In this document: piece after piece, positions 7,858 to 16,028 of the stretch
How positions within the stretch are numbered: the first letter of the stretch is position 1
How the letters are laid out: each line of letters begins with the position of its first letter
Source: Pseudocoprococcus catus
GTDB taxonomy: Bacteria; Bacillota; Clostridia; Lachnospirales; Lachnospiraceae
NCBI RefSeq assembly: GCF_902381825.1
Contig: NZ_LR698973.1
Coordinates: 381,141-445,140, forward strand
Direction of reading: 5' to 3'
Length of the DNA: 64,000 nucleotides
Program-made: the position numbers and the translations under genes
The notes under the pieces: model-generated
What the model saw: the letters and a program-made list of their open reading frames with translations, nothing else
Told to the model about the DNA's origin: nothing
Database searches by the model: none

Positions 7858-10164
7858 ATGAGTATATATGAATCATTGAATCCTGTCCAGCAGGAAGCGG
7901 TCTATCATACAGAAGGACCGCTTCTTATTCTGGCAGGGGCCGGGTCAGGCAAGACCAGAGTGCTGACCCACAGGATTGCCTATCTGATTGATGAATGTCA
8001 GGTCAATCCATGGAATATTCTGGCCATTACATTTACGAACAAGGCCGCAGGGGAGATGCGGGAACGTGTAGATCAGATTGTGGATTTTGGCGCAGAAGAT
8101 ATCTGGGTCAGCACATTCCATTCTACCTGTGTGCGTATTTTGAGACGTTATATTGACAGACTGGGATACGACAGAAGTTTTACCATCTATGATGGGGATG
8201 ACCAGAAGACTGTTATCAAGGAAGTCTGCAAAAAACTGAACATTGATACCAAGATTTATAAGGAGCGTACTTTGCTGTCAGCGATTTCATCTGCCAAGGA
8301 TGAAATGATCGGGCCGAAGGAATATCTGCTCCGTTCAGAAGGTGACTATGCCAGACAGCGTATTGCCCAGGTATATGAGGAATATCAGAAACGTTTAAGG
8401 AGCAATAATGCGCTGGATTTTGACGATCTGCTTTTCAAAACCGTTGAACTTTTCAAAACCGATGCGGAAGTATTGAATTATTACCAGGATCGTTTTAAGT
8501 ACATTATGGTGGATGAGTATCAGGATACGAACACGGTTCAGTTCCAGTTTGTCAGTCTGCTGGCGGCAAAGTACCGGAATCTCTGTGTGGTCGGTGATGA
8601 TGATCAGTCGATTTACAAGTTTCGAGGTGCGAATATCCACAACATTCTTGATTTTGAAAAAACATTTCCGGATGCAAAGGTGATCAAGCTGGAGCAGAAT
8701 TATCGTTCGACCAAAACGATCCTGAATGCTGCCAACGGTGTGATCCATCACAATCAGGGGCGTAAGGATAAGACACTTTGGACGGATAATGAACAGGGTG
8801 TACCGATTGCGCTGAATCAGTACCAGACAGAATATGAAGAGGCCATGGGAATTGTGAACGATATTGCGGCAAAGACGGAGCGCCATGAGGCTGAATACAA
8901 AGATTTTGCGGTGCTTTACAGAACAAACGCCCAGTCCCGTGTTTTAGAAGAAAAATTTGTCACACGCAACATACCATATAGAGTTGTGGGCGGTGTGAAC
9001 TTCTATCAGCGCAAAGAGATCAAAGATATTCTGGCCTATTTGAAAATTATCAATAATGGTCAGGATGACGTGGCTGTGAGACGTGTGGTGAATGTACCAA
9101 AGCGCGGTATCGGTGCCACAACAGTGACAAAAGCGGCGGAGTACGCGGATCAGTGGGGAATCAGTTTGTATGAGGCATTTAAACAGGTGGATGGTATTCC
9201 GGGTCTGGGACGGGCAGCAGCGAAAATCAATGGTTTTGTGAATTTGATACAGGTTTTCAGAACAAAGGCAGAATATATGTCCCTGGCAGAATTGTATGAT
9301 GAAGTTCTGGAAGATACGGGCTACCTGAAAGAGCTTCAGGCAGAGCAGACCGATGAAGCAACAACGCGAATTGAGAACTTAGACGAACTGCGCAACAAGA
9401 TTGTCGCCTATGAGGAGGAGACGGAACAGCCTTCCCTGAATGAATTGCTGGAACAGATTGCCCTTGTGGCAGATGTGGACAATATGGATGATTCGGACAA
9501 CAAAGTTATTTTGATGACACTGCATAGTGCAAAAGGTCTGGAGTTTCCATATGTTTATTTGTGCGGTATGGAGGATGGTTTGTTCCCGAGTTATATGACC
9601 ATTGTCAACGATGATCCTATGGAGATTGAGGAAGAACGACGCTTGTGTTATGTGGGCATTACCCGTGCCATGAAGAAGCTGACCCTCAGTTATGCGATGT
9701 GTCGAATGATGCATGGTCAGACACAGTACAATAAAATTTCCCGTTTTGTGAAAGAGATTCCGCCGCAGCTCATCGGCGGTAGTCTGCCGAGAGAGCGCTT
9801 TCCGAGGAAAGCTGAGGATGATCTGCCGTGGAATACAGGCAGTGCCTCCAATGGTATCTCCGGTTTTGGCGGCGGCAGAGCCGGTACATACGGCAGCGGC
9901 AGCAGGATGGGTACAGGCGTGGGCAATCGCGGTATCAGACAAAGTCACAAATTTGATGTCAGCGCTTTTGCAAAAAAAGGCGGCGATATGAAGAAAACCG
10001 CACCGGATTACGAAGTAGGTGATACGGTTAAACATATCAAATTTGGCACCGGTGTTGTTCAGGCCATCAAGGATGGCGGCAAAGATTACGAAGTCACGGT
10101 TGATTTTCCGAAATACGGACCGAAGAAAATGTTTGCCGGATTTGCGAAGCTGAAAAAAGTCTGA
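7858..10164 (+). CDS. pcrA: ATP-dependent DNA helicase PcrA (UvrD/Rep family)
   Basis: A 768-residue SF1A 3'-5' helicase used in DNA repair, clearing of RecA or RNA polymerase, and rolling-circle plasmid replication. Q-motif LNPVQQEAV is at 7-15, Walker A AGAGSGKT near 26-33, Walker B VDEYQDTN near 218, motif III GDDDQSIYKFRGA near 247, motif IV/V TLHSAKGLEFPYVYL near 556 and motif VI YVGITRA near 600. A Gly-rich linker (about 680-710) leads to a C-terminal Tudor-like tail (YEVGDTVKHIKFGTGVV), which in PcrA binds RNA polymerase. It is slightly longer than average only because of the linker. The start has GGAGG 9 nt upstream. Confidence 0.96.
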   Translation: MSIYESLNPVQQEAVYHTEGPLLILAGAGSGKTRVLTHRIAYLIDECQVNPWNILAITFTNKAAGEMRERVDQIVDFGAEDIWVSTFHSTCVRILRRYIDRLGYDRSFTIYDGDDQKTVIKEVCKKLNIDTKIYKERTLLSAISSAKDEMIGPKEYLLRSEGDYARQRIAQVYEEYQKRLRSNNALDFDDLLFKTVELFKTDAEVLNYYQDRFKYIMVDEYQDTNTVQFQFVSLLAAKYRNLCVVGDDDQSIYKFRGANIHNILDFEKTFPDAKVIKLEQNYRSTKTILNAANGVIHHNQGRKDKTLWTDNEQGVPIALNQYQTEYEEAMGIVNDIAAKTERHEAEYKDFAVLYRTNAQSRVLEEKFVTRNIPYRVVGGVNFYQRKEIKDILAYLKIINNGQDDVAVRRVVNVPKRGIGATTVTKAAEYADQWGISLYEAFKQVDGIPGLGRAAAKINGFVNLIQVFRTKAEYMSLAELYDEVLEDTGYLKELQAEQTDEATTRIENLDELRNKIVAYEEETEQPSLNELLEQIALVADVDNMDDSDNKVILMTLHSAKGLEFPYVYLCGMEDGLFPSYMTIVNDDPMEIEEERRLCYVGITRAMKKLTLSYAMCRMMHGQTQYNKISRFVKEIPPQLIGGSLPRERFPRKAEDDLPWNTGSASNGISGFGGGRAGTYGSGSRMGTGVGNRGIRQSHKFDVSAFAKKGGDMKKTAPDYEVGDTVKHIKFGTGVVQAIKDGGKDYEVTVDFPKYGPKKMFAGFAKLKKV

Positions 10165-10238
10165 AAGAGGTAGTATTTTAGAAAAAAGAGTGCTATACTA
10201 TAAGCAAATCTGTTTGGTAGAAAGGATGTGCGGACGAC

Positions 10239-10526
10239 ATGAATAAGTTTGAAGAATATTTAAGCATGGCCAAGATTTCTGATTTTATTCACCGTAAGGA
10301 ACTGGAAGACGAGAAGAAGAAAACAGTTTGCCTCGTATTTGCAATTATTGCAGGCATTGCAGCAATCGCAGCAATTGCTTTCGGTATCTACAAGTATTTA
10401 TCCCGCGAGGATGATGTAGATGATTTTGAAGACGACTTTGAAGATGATTTTGATGATGACTTTGAGGACGAGGAAGACGATTTTGTAAAGGAAGATGAAG
10501 CTGCGCCTGCTAAAGATGAGGAATAG
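10239..10526 (+). CDS. Small membrane protein with polyacidic tail
   Basis: A 95-residue protein with a cytoplasmic-looking N terminus, one membrane helix at about 31-52 (VCLVFAIIAGIAAIAAIAF) and an extremely acidic C-terminal half made of repeated D-D-F-E-D-D units and ending in KDEE. Similar proteins occur next to core genes in Lachnospiraceae, without known function. It is followed by a strong terminator, so it is probably a separate unit after pcrA. Confidence 0.75.
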   Translation: MNKFEEYLSMAKISDFIHRKELEDEKKKTVCLVFAIIAGIAAIAAIAFGIYKYLSREDDVDDFEDDFEDDFDDDFEDEEDDFVKEDEAAPAKDEE

Positions 10527-10571
10527 TTTTATCTGAGTAGTTACAGAAATTTGTATAATTAAACAGACAGG

Positions 10572-10613
10572 AAAGCTGTTACAGATAAATGCTGATTTGT
10601 AACAGCTTTTTTG
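10572..10613 (+). terminator. Intrinsic terminator after the small acidic membrane protein
   Basis: A perfect 12-bp stem (AAAGCTGTTACA with TGTAACAGCTTT) is followed by a T-run. Confidence 0.85.
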
Positions 10614-10683
10614 GGTAAAGAAAGCATTTTGCCAAACAGGATATGATTTACGAGAAGTTTTTAGAAACAGATAGGAGACGAAG

Positions 10684-12075
10684 ATGAAAAAAGGACAGAT
10701 GTGTGAAGGCATCATTGAATATATCGATTTTCCGAATAAAGGGCGTGTGAAAGTTGAAGATCAGTATGTGACAGTGAAAAATGGTATTCCCGGACAGAAG
10801 ATCCGTTTTGTCATTAACAAAAAGCGCAAAGATCGCTGTGAAGGCAGATTACTGGAAGTGCTGGAGAAATCTCCATTAGAAACCATTGAACCGGTCTGTC
10901 ATGAATTTCCGGCCTGCGGCGGCTGCATGTATCAGACCATGGGCTATGATGAACAGCTGAAGATGAAGGCCGGCCAGGTGAAGAAGCTTCTGGATACAGC
11001 CATTAGTTCAGCTGGTCAGGTAGATGCGGAAGGAAAGCCGGATTATGTTTTTGAGGGTATTACAGGCAGTCCGAAACAGTGGGCTTACCGCAACAAAATG
11101 GAATTTTCTTTTGGAGATGATCATTTGGATGGGCCGCTGACATTGGGACTGCACAAGAAAGCCAGTACGTATGACATCCTGACAGTGGATGACTGCAAGA
11201 TTGTCCATGACGATTTTACAACTGTTTTAAAAACCGTGTTGGATTATTTCACCGAGCATCCGATGCCGTATTATAAGAAAATGAAACATACCGGTTATCT
11301 CCGCCACCTTCTGGTGCGTCGTTCCGAGACAACCGGAGAGATGCTGGTACATCTGGTGACAACCAGTCAGGAAGAATGTGATCTGACAGAACTGACCCAG
11401 CGTCTTTTGGATCTTCAGCTTGAAGGCAGGATTGTGGGAATCATGCATATCATCAACGATACACTGGCGGATGTGGTTCAGAGCGATGAGACACGCATTC
11501 TTTACGGGCAGGATTATTTTTATGAGCATATTCTTGGACTGAAATTCAAGATTTCTACATTTTCATTCTTCCAGACAAATACACTGGGGGCTGAATTGCT
11601 CTACGATATTGCCCGTTCTTATATCGGTGATACCAAAGATATGACTGTTTTCGACCTTTACAGCGGAACAGGTACCATTGCCCAGATTTTGGCAGCAGTG
11701 GCAAAGAAAGTTGTCGGTGTAGAAATTGTGGAAGAAGCTGTCGAGGCAGCCAAAGTCAATGCCGGACTGAACCAGCTGGACAACTGTGAATTCATTGCCG
11801 GTGACGTTTTGAAAGTGCTGGATACTATTGAAGATAAGCCGGATTATATCGTCCTTGATCCGCCAAGAGACGGCATCCATCCAAAGGCATTGGACAAGAT
11901 CATTGATTACCAGGTGCCGAATATGGTGTATATTTCCTGTAAGCCGACCAGTCTGGCCAGAGACTTGGGCGTACTGATCGAGCGAGGATATAAAGTGAAA
12001 AAGACACATTGTGTTGATATGTTCCCGGGCACAGTGCATTGTGAGACAGTCTGTTTGCTGTCGAAGAAACCTTGA
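10684..12075 (+). CDS. rlmD: 23S rRNA (uracil-C5)-methyltransferase (RlmD/RlmCD family)
   Basis: A 463-residue SAM-dependent RNA methyltransferase that makes 5-methyluridine in 23S rRNA. An N-terminal TRAM domain covers about 1-60. The [4Fe-4S] cysteine pattern is CHEFPACGGCMYQ near 76-88, a SAM-binding segment is FDLYSGTGTIAQ near 322, the motif DPPRDG is near 396, and the catalytic Cys is in YISCKPTSLARDL near 418. Start choice rests on AGGAGACGAAG upstream. Gram-positive members may act on two uridines (RlmCD), so the exact site is not settled. Confidence 0.93.
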   Translation: MKKGQMCEGIIEYIDFPNKGRVKVEDQYVTVKNGIPGQKIRFVINKKRKDRCEGRLLEVLEKSPLETIEPVCHEFPACGGCMYQTMGYDEQLKMKAGQVKKLLDTAISSAGQVDAEGKPDYVFEGITGSPKQWAYRNKMEFSFGDDHLDGPLTLGLHKKASTYDILTVDDCKIVHDDFTTVLKTVLDYFTEHPMPYYKKMKHTGYLRHLLVRRSETTGEMLVHLVTTSQEECDLTELTQRLLDLQLEGRIVGIMHIINDTLADVVQSDETRILYGQDYFYEHILGLKFKISTFSFFQTNTLGAELLYDIARSYIGDTKDMTVFDLYSGTGTIAQILAAVAKKVVGVEIVEEAVEAAKVNAGLNQLDNCEFIAGDVLKVLDTIEDKPDYIVLDPPRDGIHPKALDKIIDYQVPNMVYISCKPTSLARDLGVLIERGYKVKKTHCVDMFPGTVHCETVCLLSKKP

Positions 12076-12076
12076 T

Positions 12077-12090
12077 TTTATGCGGCTTAG
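12077..12090 (+). repeat. 14-bp direct repeat, copy 1
   Basis: TTTATGCGGCTTAG starts 2 bp after the rlmD stop. An identical copy lies 238 bp downstream at 12315-12328. Confidence 0.8.
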
Positions 12091-12161
12091 CGGGCTTTTT
12101 TGAAGATTATGTACCTGTGTTTTTAACAGGAAAAAATGTAGATAGAAAATAGAAATTTAAG

Positions 12162-12246
12162 AGGGGTGCAAAAATTTACAGAAACATAAGTTGTGCGCCG
12201 GAATAGTACCGGTAGAAACTTGGTGTCCGCGAATAGTTGCACCCCT
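12162..12246 (+). other. Structured intergenic element of unknown type
   Basis: A perfect 10-bp inverted repeat (AGGGGTGCAA at 12162-12171, TTGCACCCCT at 12237-12246) closes an 85-nt segment. Inside is a second small stem CCGG-AATAGTA-CCGG, and the word GAATAGT occurs twice. This could be a small structured RNA, a terminator-like hairpin or a remnant of a mobile-element end. I do not recognise a known RNA family. Confidence 0.4.
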
Positions 12247-12314
12247 TGTATTATGGATAAATATTTTTTGTGTAGGTGTTGAAGTTATAGAAAGAAACAA
12301 CAAGAAATGCCGTA

Positions 12315-12328
12315 TTTATGCGGCTTAG
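12315..12328 (+). repeat. 14-bp direct repeat, copy 2
   Basis: Identical to 12077-12090 (TTTATGCGGCTTAG). With copy 1 it brackets the structured element. Confidence 0.8.
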
Positions 12329-12404
12329 AGGGCAATATATACATTTCGAGATTGGAAAATCTCGATTTTTTTATGCAAAAAAGTTTTGCCGATATATGTA
12401 TTAG

Positions 12405-13241
12405 ATGGAGAATCGTTGGGAGTTTAGTTTTAATAATGAGCAATTGGACAAGCTGGTATATGTGAATTTTGCAGTTGATGGCAGAACTGTTCCAGAAGAA
12501 TTACCAGTACCTGAAGAAAAGCCGATACAATCAAAAGAGGATACGGATACTCATGAGTATAGTAGTCTTGACGAGCAACAGAAAGCTTTCTGGGTTAATT
12601 TTGTAAAGTATTGCAATGACCACGATAGAGAAGATATTGTAGGAAGAAAGCCACTTGCTCAGAATTGGTATGATATTCCTGTCGGTGCCAATGATTTCCT
12701 GCTACAGTTTACCATTACTCGCAGTAAATATGTCTCTCTTGTTATTTACGCTTTTGATGGCGAGACCTTTAAAAGATTGGAAAGCAAAAAGAGCGTGATT
12801 GAGAAAGTATTCGGTAATAAGTTTGATTGGTATTCCAGCCGAGAAAAAAGCACCGCAAAGCGTATTGTGTATAAGCATGAGGCCGATGTTTTCAATCCTG
12901 GAAAACAAGAAGAATTATTTGATTGGATGATAGAAAAATTTGATTTATTGGTGGACGCACTTGTGTCTGCTGATGAGTTAGATAATGAAGAACCATCCGG
13001 TGAGAAGTTTTCAGAAATAAAAAAGTATTTGGAGTCATGTGGTAAAAGCAAGATTTCCTTGACCTTTGCAGAAGTCGAAAATATTATCGGAACCGAACTG
13101 TGCAGATCAGCATATACTTACCCTGTTTACTGGAAACCATCGAAAACGCATACTATGGCAAACACAATTGTTGCAGCGGGATATGAGGTTATATCGGTAG
13201 ACTTGACATCAAAAAAGATTGACTTAGAAAAGAGAAATTGA
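12405..13241 (+). CDS. DUF4268-like domain protein with C-terminal DUF7662-like domain
   Basis: A 278-residue hypothetical protein. Residues about 58-165 (QQKAFWVNFVKYCND ... YAFDGETFKRLESKK) resemble DUF4268, a nuclease-associated domain usually found behind a PD-(D/E)XK or ParB-type module. Residues about 203-275 (FSEIKKYLE ... LTFAEVENIIG ... YWKPS) resemble the DUF7662 fold, with AAGYEVISVDL near the end. The usual N-terminal nuclease is missing. An in-frame TAG ends just before the ATG and there is no good ribosome site, so the gene may be 5'-truncated. A role in defence is possible but unproven. Confidence 0.65.
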   Translation: MENRWEFSFNNEQLDKLVYVNFAVDGRTVPEELPVPEEKPIQSKEDTDTHEYSSLDEQQKAFWVNFVKYCNDHDREDIVGRKPLAQNWYDIPVGANDFLLQFTITRSKYVSLVIYAFDGETFKRLESKKSVIEKVFGNKFDWYSSREKSTAKRIVYKHEADVFNPGKQEELFDWMIEKFDLLVDALVSADELDNEEPSGEKFSEIKKYLESCGKSKISLTFAEVENIIGTELCRSAYTYPVYWKPSKTHTMANTIVAAGYEVISVDLTSKKIDLEKRN

Positions 13242-13261
13242 ATGATTGGAGGTGTACCACA

Positions 13262-13410
13262 GTGCCAGACATGAAACAGATACATGATTTTGCTGTCAAA
13301 TGGTGCGATAAATTTTGTGATCAGAACATTAATTATATAGATTTGGTTGACCACTTTATGGCTGATGATTGTGCTGCTCTTGGTTTTGAGATGGACTGTG
13401 GCCACGCTTT
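13262..13410 (+). pseudogene. Truncated hypothetical gene
   Basis: A GTG start at 13262 has a good ribosome site (TGGAGGTG, 7 nt away) and encodes about 50 residues of a conserved-looking Cys/Asp-rich N terminus (DFAVKWCDKFCDQNINYIDLVDHFMADDCAALG). The frame then runs into the beginning of the P-loop gene and stops at 13501 with an unrelated tail. The natural C terminus appears to have been replaced at about 13410. I know similar hypothetical proteins only as longer genes, so this is probably a remnant. Confidence 0.55.
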
Positions 13411-13427
13411 GTGGAGAATATTGACTT

Positions 13428-13931
13428 ATGAAAATACATATTATTGGTTGCAGTGGTTCTGGAAAAACCTATTTAGCAAATGCACTTTCAAAAAAGTATA
13501 ATATTTCCCATTTCGACTTAGATGATATTCAATGGGATAATAACGCCAAAGAATATGGCAAAAAGAGAACGCTTGATGAACGAAAAGCGTTATTACAAGA
13601 AATATTATATAATAATGATGAGTGGATAATTGAGGGGGTATATTATGCCTGGGTACAGCAAAGTTTTGATGAAGCTGATAAAATATATGTTTTAGATATG
13701 CCTGGTTATTTATATAAAAGTAGAATTATTATGCGCTCTATAAAAAGAAAATTGGGAATACAAAAAGGAAAAAGAGAAACTTTGAAATCGGTCTATAACC
13801 TTTTGAAATGGACTGAAACTTTTCAAAATAAAAATCTGAAAGAAATAAGAAGTATTTTAGATAGATATGATGATAAAGTTATATGGCTATCAAGAAAAAA
13901 AGATGTAGAGAAAATAATAAAGGCGGTATGA
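13428..13931 (+). CDS. FlaR-like P-loop nucleotide kinase
   Basis: A 167-residue P-loop protein of the adenylate-kinase-like group often annotated as DNA topology modulation protein. Walker A is GCSGSGKTYLA at 7-17. The acceptor-site pattern HFDLDDIQWD is near 29-38, and WIIEGVYYAWV near 66-76 and the lid-like basic segment RSIKRKLGIQKGKRET near 103-118 are typical. It is complete in length. The natural substrate of this family is unclear. It overlaps the tail of the truncated upstream frame and is AT-rich, in keeping with acquisition. Confidence 0.8.
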   Translation: MKIHIIGCSGSGKTYLANALSKKYNISHFDLDDIQWDNNAKEYGKKRTLDERKALLQEILYNNDEWIIEGVYYAWVQQSFDEADKIYVLDMPGYLYKSRIIMRSIKRKLGIQKGKRETLKSVYNLLKWTETFQNKNLKEIRSILDRYDDKVIWLSRKKDVEKIIKAV

Positions 13932-13986
13932 TAACTTCAGTTTGTATGTATGGTAAATCTAAACTGTATTTTAGCAACATATCTTG

Positions 13987-14043
13987 AGTGGGGGCAGAAA
14001 GTGCCCCCACTTTCACTATTTGGGGGGGCGAAAAGCGCCTCCA
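13987..14043 (+). repeat. Two consecutive GC-rich hairpins
   Basis: AGTGGGGGCA (13987-13996) pairs perfectly with TGCCCCCACT (14002-14011) over a 5-nt loop. A second shorter hairpin with a GGGGCG/CGCCTC stem follows at about 14022-14043. They stand out in an AT-rich region. They may terminate the kinase transcript or be a relic of a transfer or replication element. Confidence 0.55.
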
Positions 14044-14193
14044 CATATAATAAACAAAGGGTTCAAGGGGAAAAACATTTCCTGCTGGTTAATTAAATTG
14101 AATAAAAATTAAACGCTGTTCAATTGTGCAATCTATATGAATCTGATATGCTGAGTATACAAAAGCTTTTGAATTTTTTAGGAGATGATGCAA

Positions 14194-15231
14194 ATGGATA
14201 TAGGCGTTGTTATAAAAAAATATAGAAAAGAAGCTGGTATGACGCAGGAGGAGATGGCAAACAGATTAGGCGTGACGACACCGGCTGTAAACAAATGGGA
14301 GAATAGTAATTCCAAGCCGGATATTGAACTGCTGGCACCAATTGCGAGACTGCTTGATATTTCGCTTGATACATTACTTTCTTTTCATGAAAATCTTTCA
14401 GATACTGAAATCGAAGAAATTATCAGGAAGATGGACAGGATGTTTTCAGAAGAAGGCTATGAAAAGACTTATGAATGGGCATTGAGGCTTATAAAGGAAT
14501 ATCCGAATTGTAATATGCTTATCTGGCAGGCTGCGGTAATACTTGATGCAAGAAGAATAATGGATAAATGCACGAATCCGGAAAAATATGATAAGCAGAT
14601 TAACGCATGGTATGAGCTGGCACTACATGATGAGAATGAAGAGATACAGCATCATGCAGCAGATTCCTTATTTGGATTTTATTTACGTAAGAAGAATTAC
14701 ACCAAGGCGGAAAAATATCTGGACTATTTTTCAGAACACGATCCTATGAAAAGTTATTATCAGGGAAGATTACTCCAGAAGCAGGGAAAAATCAAAGAAG
14801 CATATGAGAAATATGAAAATATTATTTTTTCCGGCTTTAGTACACTTAATTTTGTTCTTTCCACAATGGCTAGACTGGCATTGCGGGAAAATGATATCGG
14901 TTATGCGAGATTTCTGTCAGGGAAAGTACAGGCAGTTGCTCATACATTGGAAATGGGAAAATATAATGAGTATTCGCCAATGCTTGATATTGTATGTGCA
15001 GGGAAAGATGTAGAGGGAACATATAAGGTGGTAAAACATCTTCTTGATAATGTGGGTACTATGTATGATTTTAGAAAGTCCGGTTTATATAAGCATATGA
15101 AGTTCAGAGATATTGATGAAGCTATATTAGATGGTGTAAAAGAAAAACTTCTTGAAGGATTCAGAAATGAGGAAGAATTCGGCTACATGGCAGGATATGA
15201 ACCGTGGGAGGAATTAATTTTTGACAGATAA
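14194..15231 (+). CDS. XRE-family regulator with helical repeat C-terminal region
   Basis: A 345-residue protein from the ATG at 14194. TAGGAG is about 9 nt upstream, and earlier ATGs at 14185 and 14188 sit too close to it. The HTH_3 domain covers about 2-60 (YRKEAGMTQEEMANRLGVTTPAVNKWENSNSKPDIELLAPIARLL). The rest is helical with TPR-like pairs (KNYTKAEKYLDYFSEHDPMKSYYQGRLLQKQGKIKEAYEKYE near 170-215), a common sensor layout in Firmicutes. It would be a DNA-binding regulator; the target is unknown. It precedes tnpV by 107 bp. Confidence 0.85.
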   Translation: MDIGVVIKKYRKEAGMTQEEMANRLGVTTPAVNKWENSNSKPDIELLAPIARLLDISLDTLLSFHENLSDTEIEEIIRKMDRMFSEEGYEKTYEWALRLIKEYPNCNMLIWQAAVILDARRIMDKCTNPEKYDKQINAWYELALHDENEEIQHHAADSLFGFYLRKKNYTKAEKYLDYFSEHDPMKSYYQGRLLQKQGKIKEAYEKYENIIFSGFSTLNFVLSTMARLALRENDIGYARFLSGKVQAVAHTLEMGKYNEYSPMLDIVCAGKDVEGTYKVVKHLLDNVGTMYDFRKSGLYKHMKFRDIDEAILDGVKEKLLEGFRNEEEFGYMAGYEPWEELIFDR

Positions 15232-15338
15232 GTTTTTTGAAAATTGTCGTTTGGTAAAATCTATTCCATTTATCAAGGCTGCCATGAAATATTTTGCGAT
15301 GATCTAAGGACATTGATGATTTCAAGGAGGAATAACAC

Positions 15339-15710
15339 ATGAAAAGCACATTTGAAAAAATGGGTGGAACCTACACACTTGGCGCAGACGGAATTTACTA
15401 TCCGAATCTTGTCAGTACAGATGAAGAACCGCATTATGGGAAATATGGAATGATGCGAAAAACATATCTGAAAGAGCATCGTCCGGCAAGGTATTCTCTG
15501 TATATGTTGGAAGACAGATTAACAGAACATCTGAATGCTGTGGACGATGAAGCACAGGAGAGGATGGGTATTCTGGTGCGTCAGATGATGGAGAAGCAAG
15601 GCGTTACGGAAGAATTGAAAGCTCGTGATCAGATGGAATGGGTTAGGGCGGTAAATGGTATTTGTAATATGGCAGAAGAGATTGTGTTAAATGAATTGAT
15701 TTACAGGTAA
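15339..15710 (+). CDS. tnpV: TnpV, transposon-encoded protein
   Basis: A 123-residue protein of the TnpV family, which rides on clostridial transposons of the Tn4451/Tn1549 kind and has no proven role in transposition. Diagnostic stretches are YYPNL, KYGMMRKTYLKEHRPARYS and the C-terminal DQMEWVRAVNGICNMAEEIVLNEL. AGGAGG lies 9-10 nt before the ATG. No recombinase or relaxase accompanies it here, so it marks a degraded element. Confidence 0.85.
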   Translation: MKSTFEKMGGTYTLGADGIYYPNLVSTDEEPHYGKYGMMRKTYLKEHRPARYSLYMLEDRLTEHLNAVDDEAQERMGILVRQMMEKQGVTEELKARDQMEWVRAVNGICNMAEEIVLNELIYR

Positions 15711-16028
15711 ACAAAGAGCTGAACAGGTAGGAAGAAAACTCCTATTTGTTCAGCTTTGGTGTTTATAAGGGGCAAAGAAGAACCAAATTACAATTCCATA
15801 TCATATGACCTTTTCTAAGTTTTGGAAGGCTGTTTTTTCTGCCATGGTCATAAGTTACTGATTTAATTATTCCATAGTAAGGCTTAAACAATATCCGAAT
15901 ATAACTTCACAGAAATAATTATAATGGGGAGATTATTTGATATATTTGTGCTAATATTCTGCAATTCTACTGCTAGTCGATTGATTTATGTGTACTCCCA
16001 TTATAATATGTGTGCAGGAGGTGGATAT
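15711..16028 (+). other. Intergenic region with terminator and regulator promoter
   Basis: This 318-bp gap has no gene. It starts with a 16-bp stem-loop (15717-15732 with 15740-15755, two G-U pairs) that probably ends the tnpV transcript. Near its end it has an 11-bp inverted repeat, ATTATAATGGG (15918-15928) and CCCATTATAAT (15997-16007). Each arm contains a TATAAT box. This is a plausible operator/promoter for the following XRE gene. Confidence 0.55.

Larger units (their letters stand above)
12076..12404. other. Gene-free junction between core and accessory DNA
   Basis: About 330 bp with no convincing reading frame. It contains two copies of a 14-bp direct repeat and, between them, a long-range inverted repeat (listed separately). 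The DNA downstream is clearly richer in A+T than the region upstream. It looks like the edge of an inserted or decayed segment next to rlmD. Confidence 0.6.

Noticed and set aside
8395..8886. Open minus-strand frame of 163 codons in pcrA
   Set aside because: Antisense shadow of a well-supported helicase gene, without a ribosome site.
9379..10035. Open minus-strand frame of 218 codons
   Set aside because: It lies entirely inside pcrA and reads as low-complexity shadow sequence.
12190..12240. 5' end of a group II intron (GTGCG start)
   Set aside because: No domain V-like hairpin and no reverse transcriptase or further intron sequence nearby.
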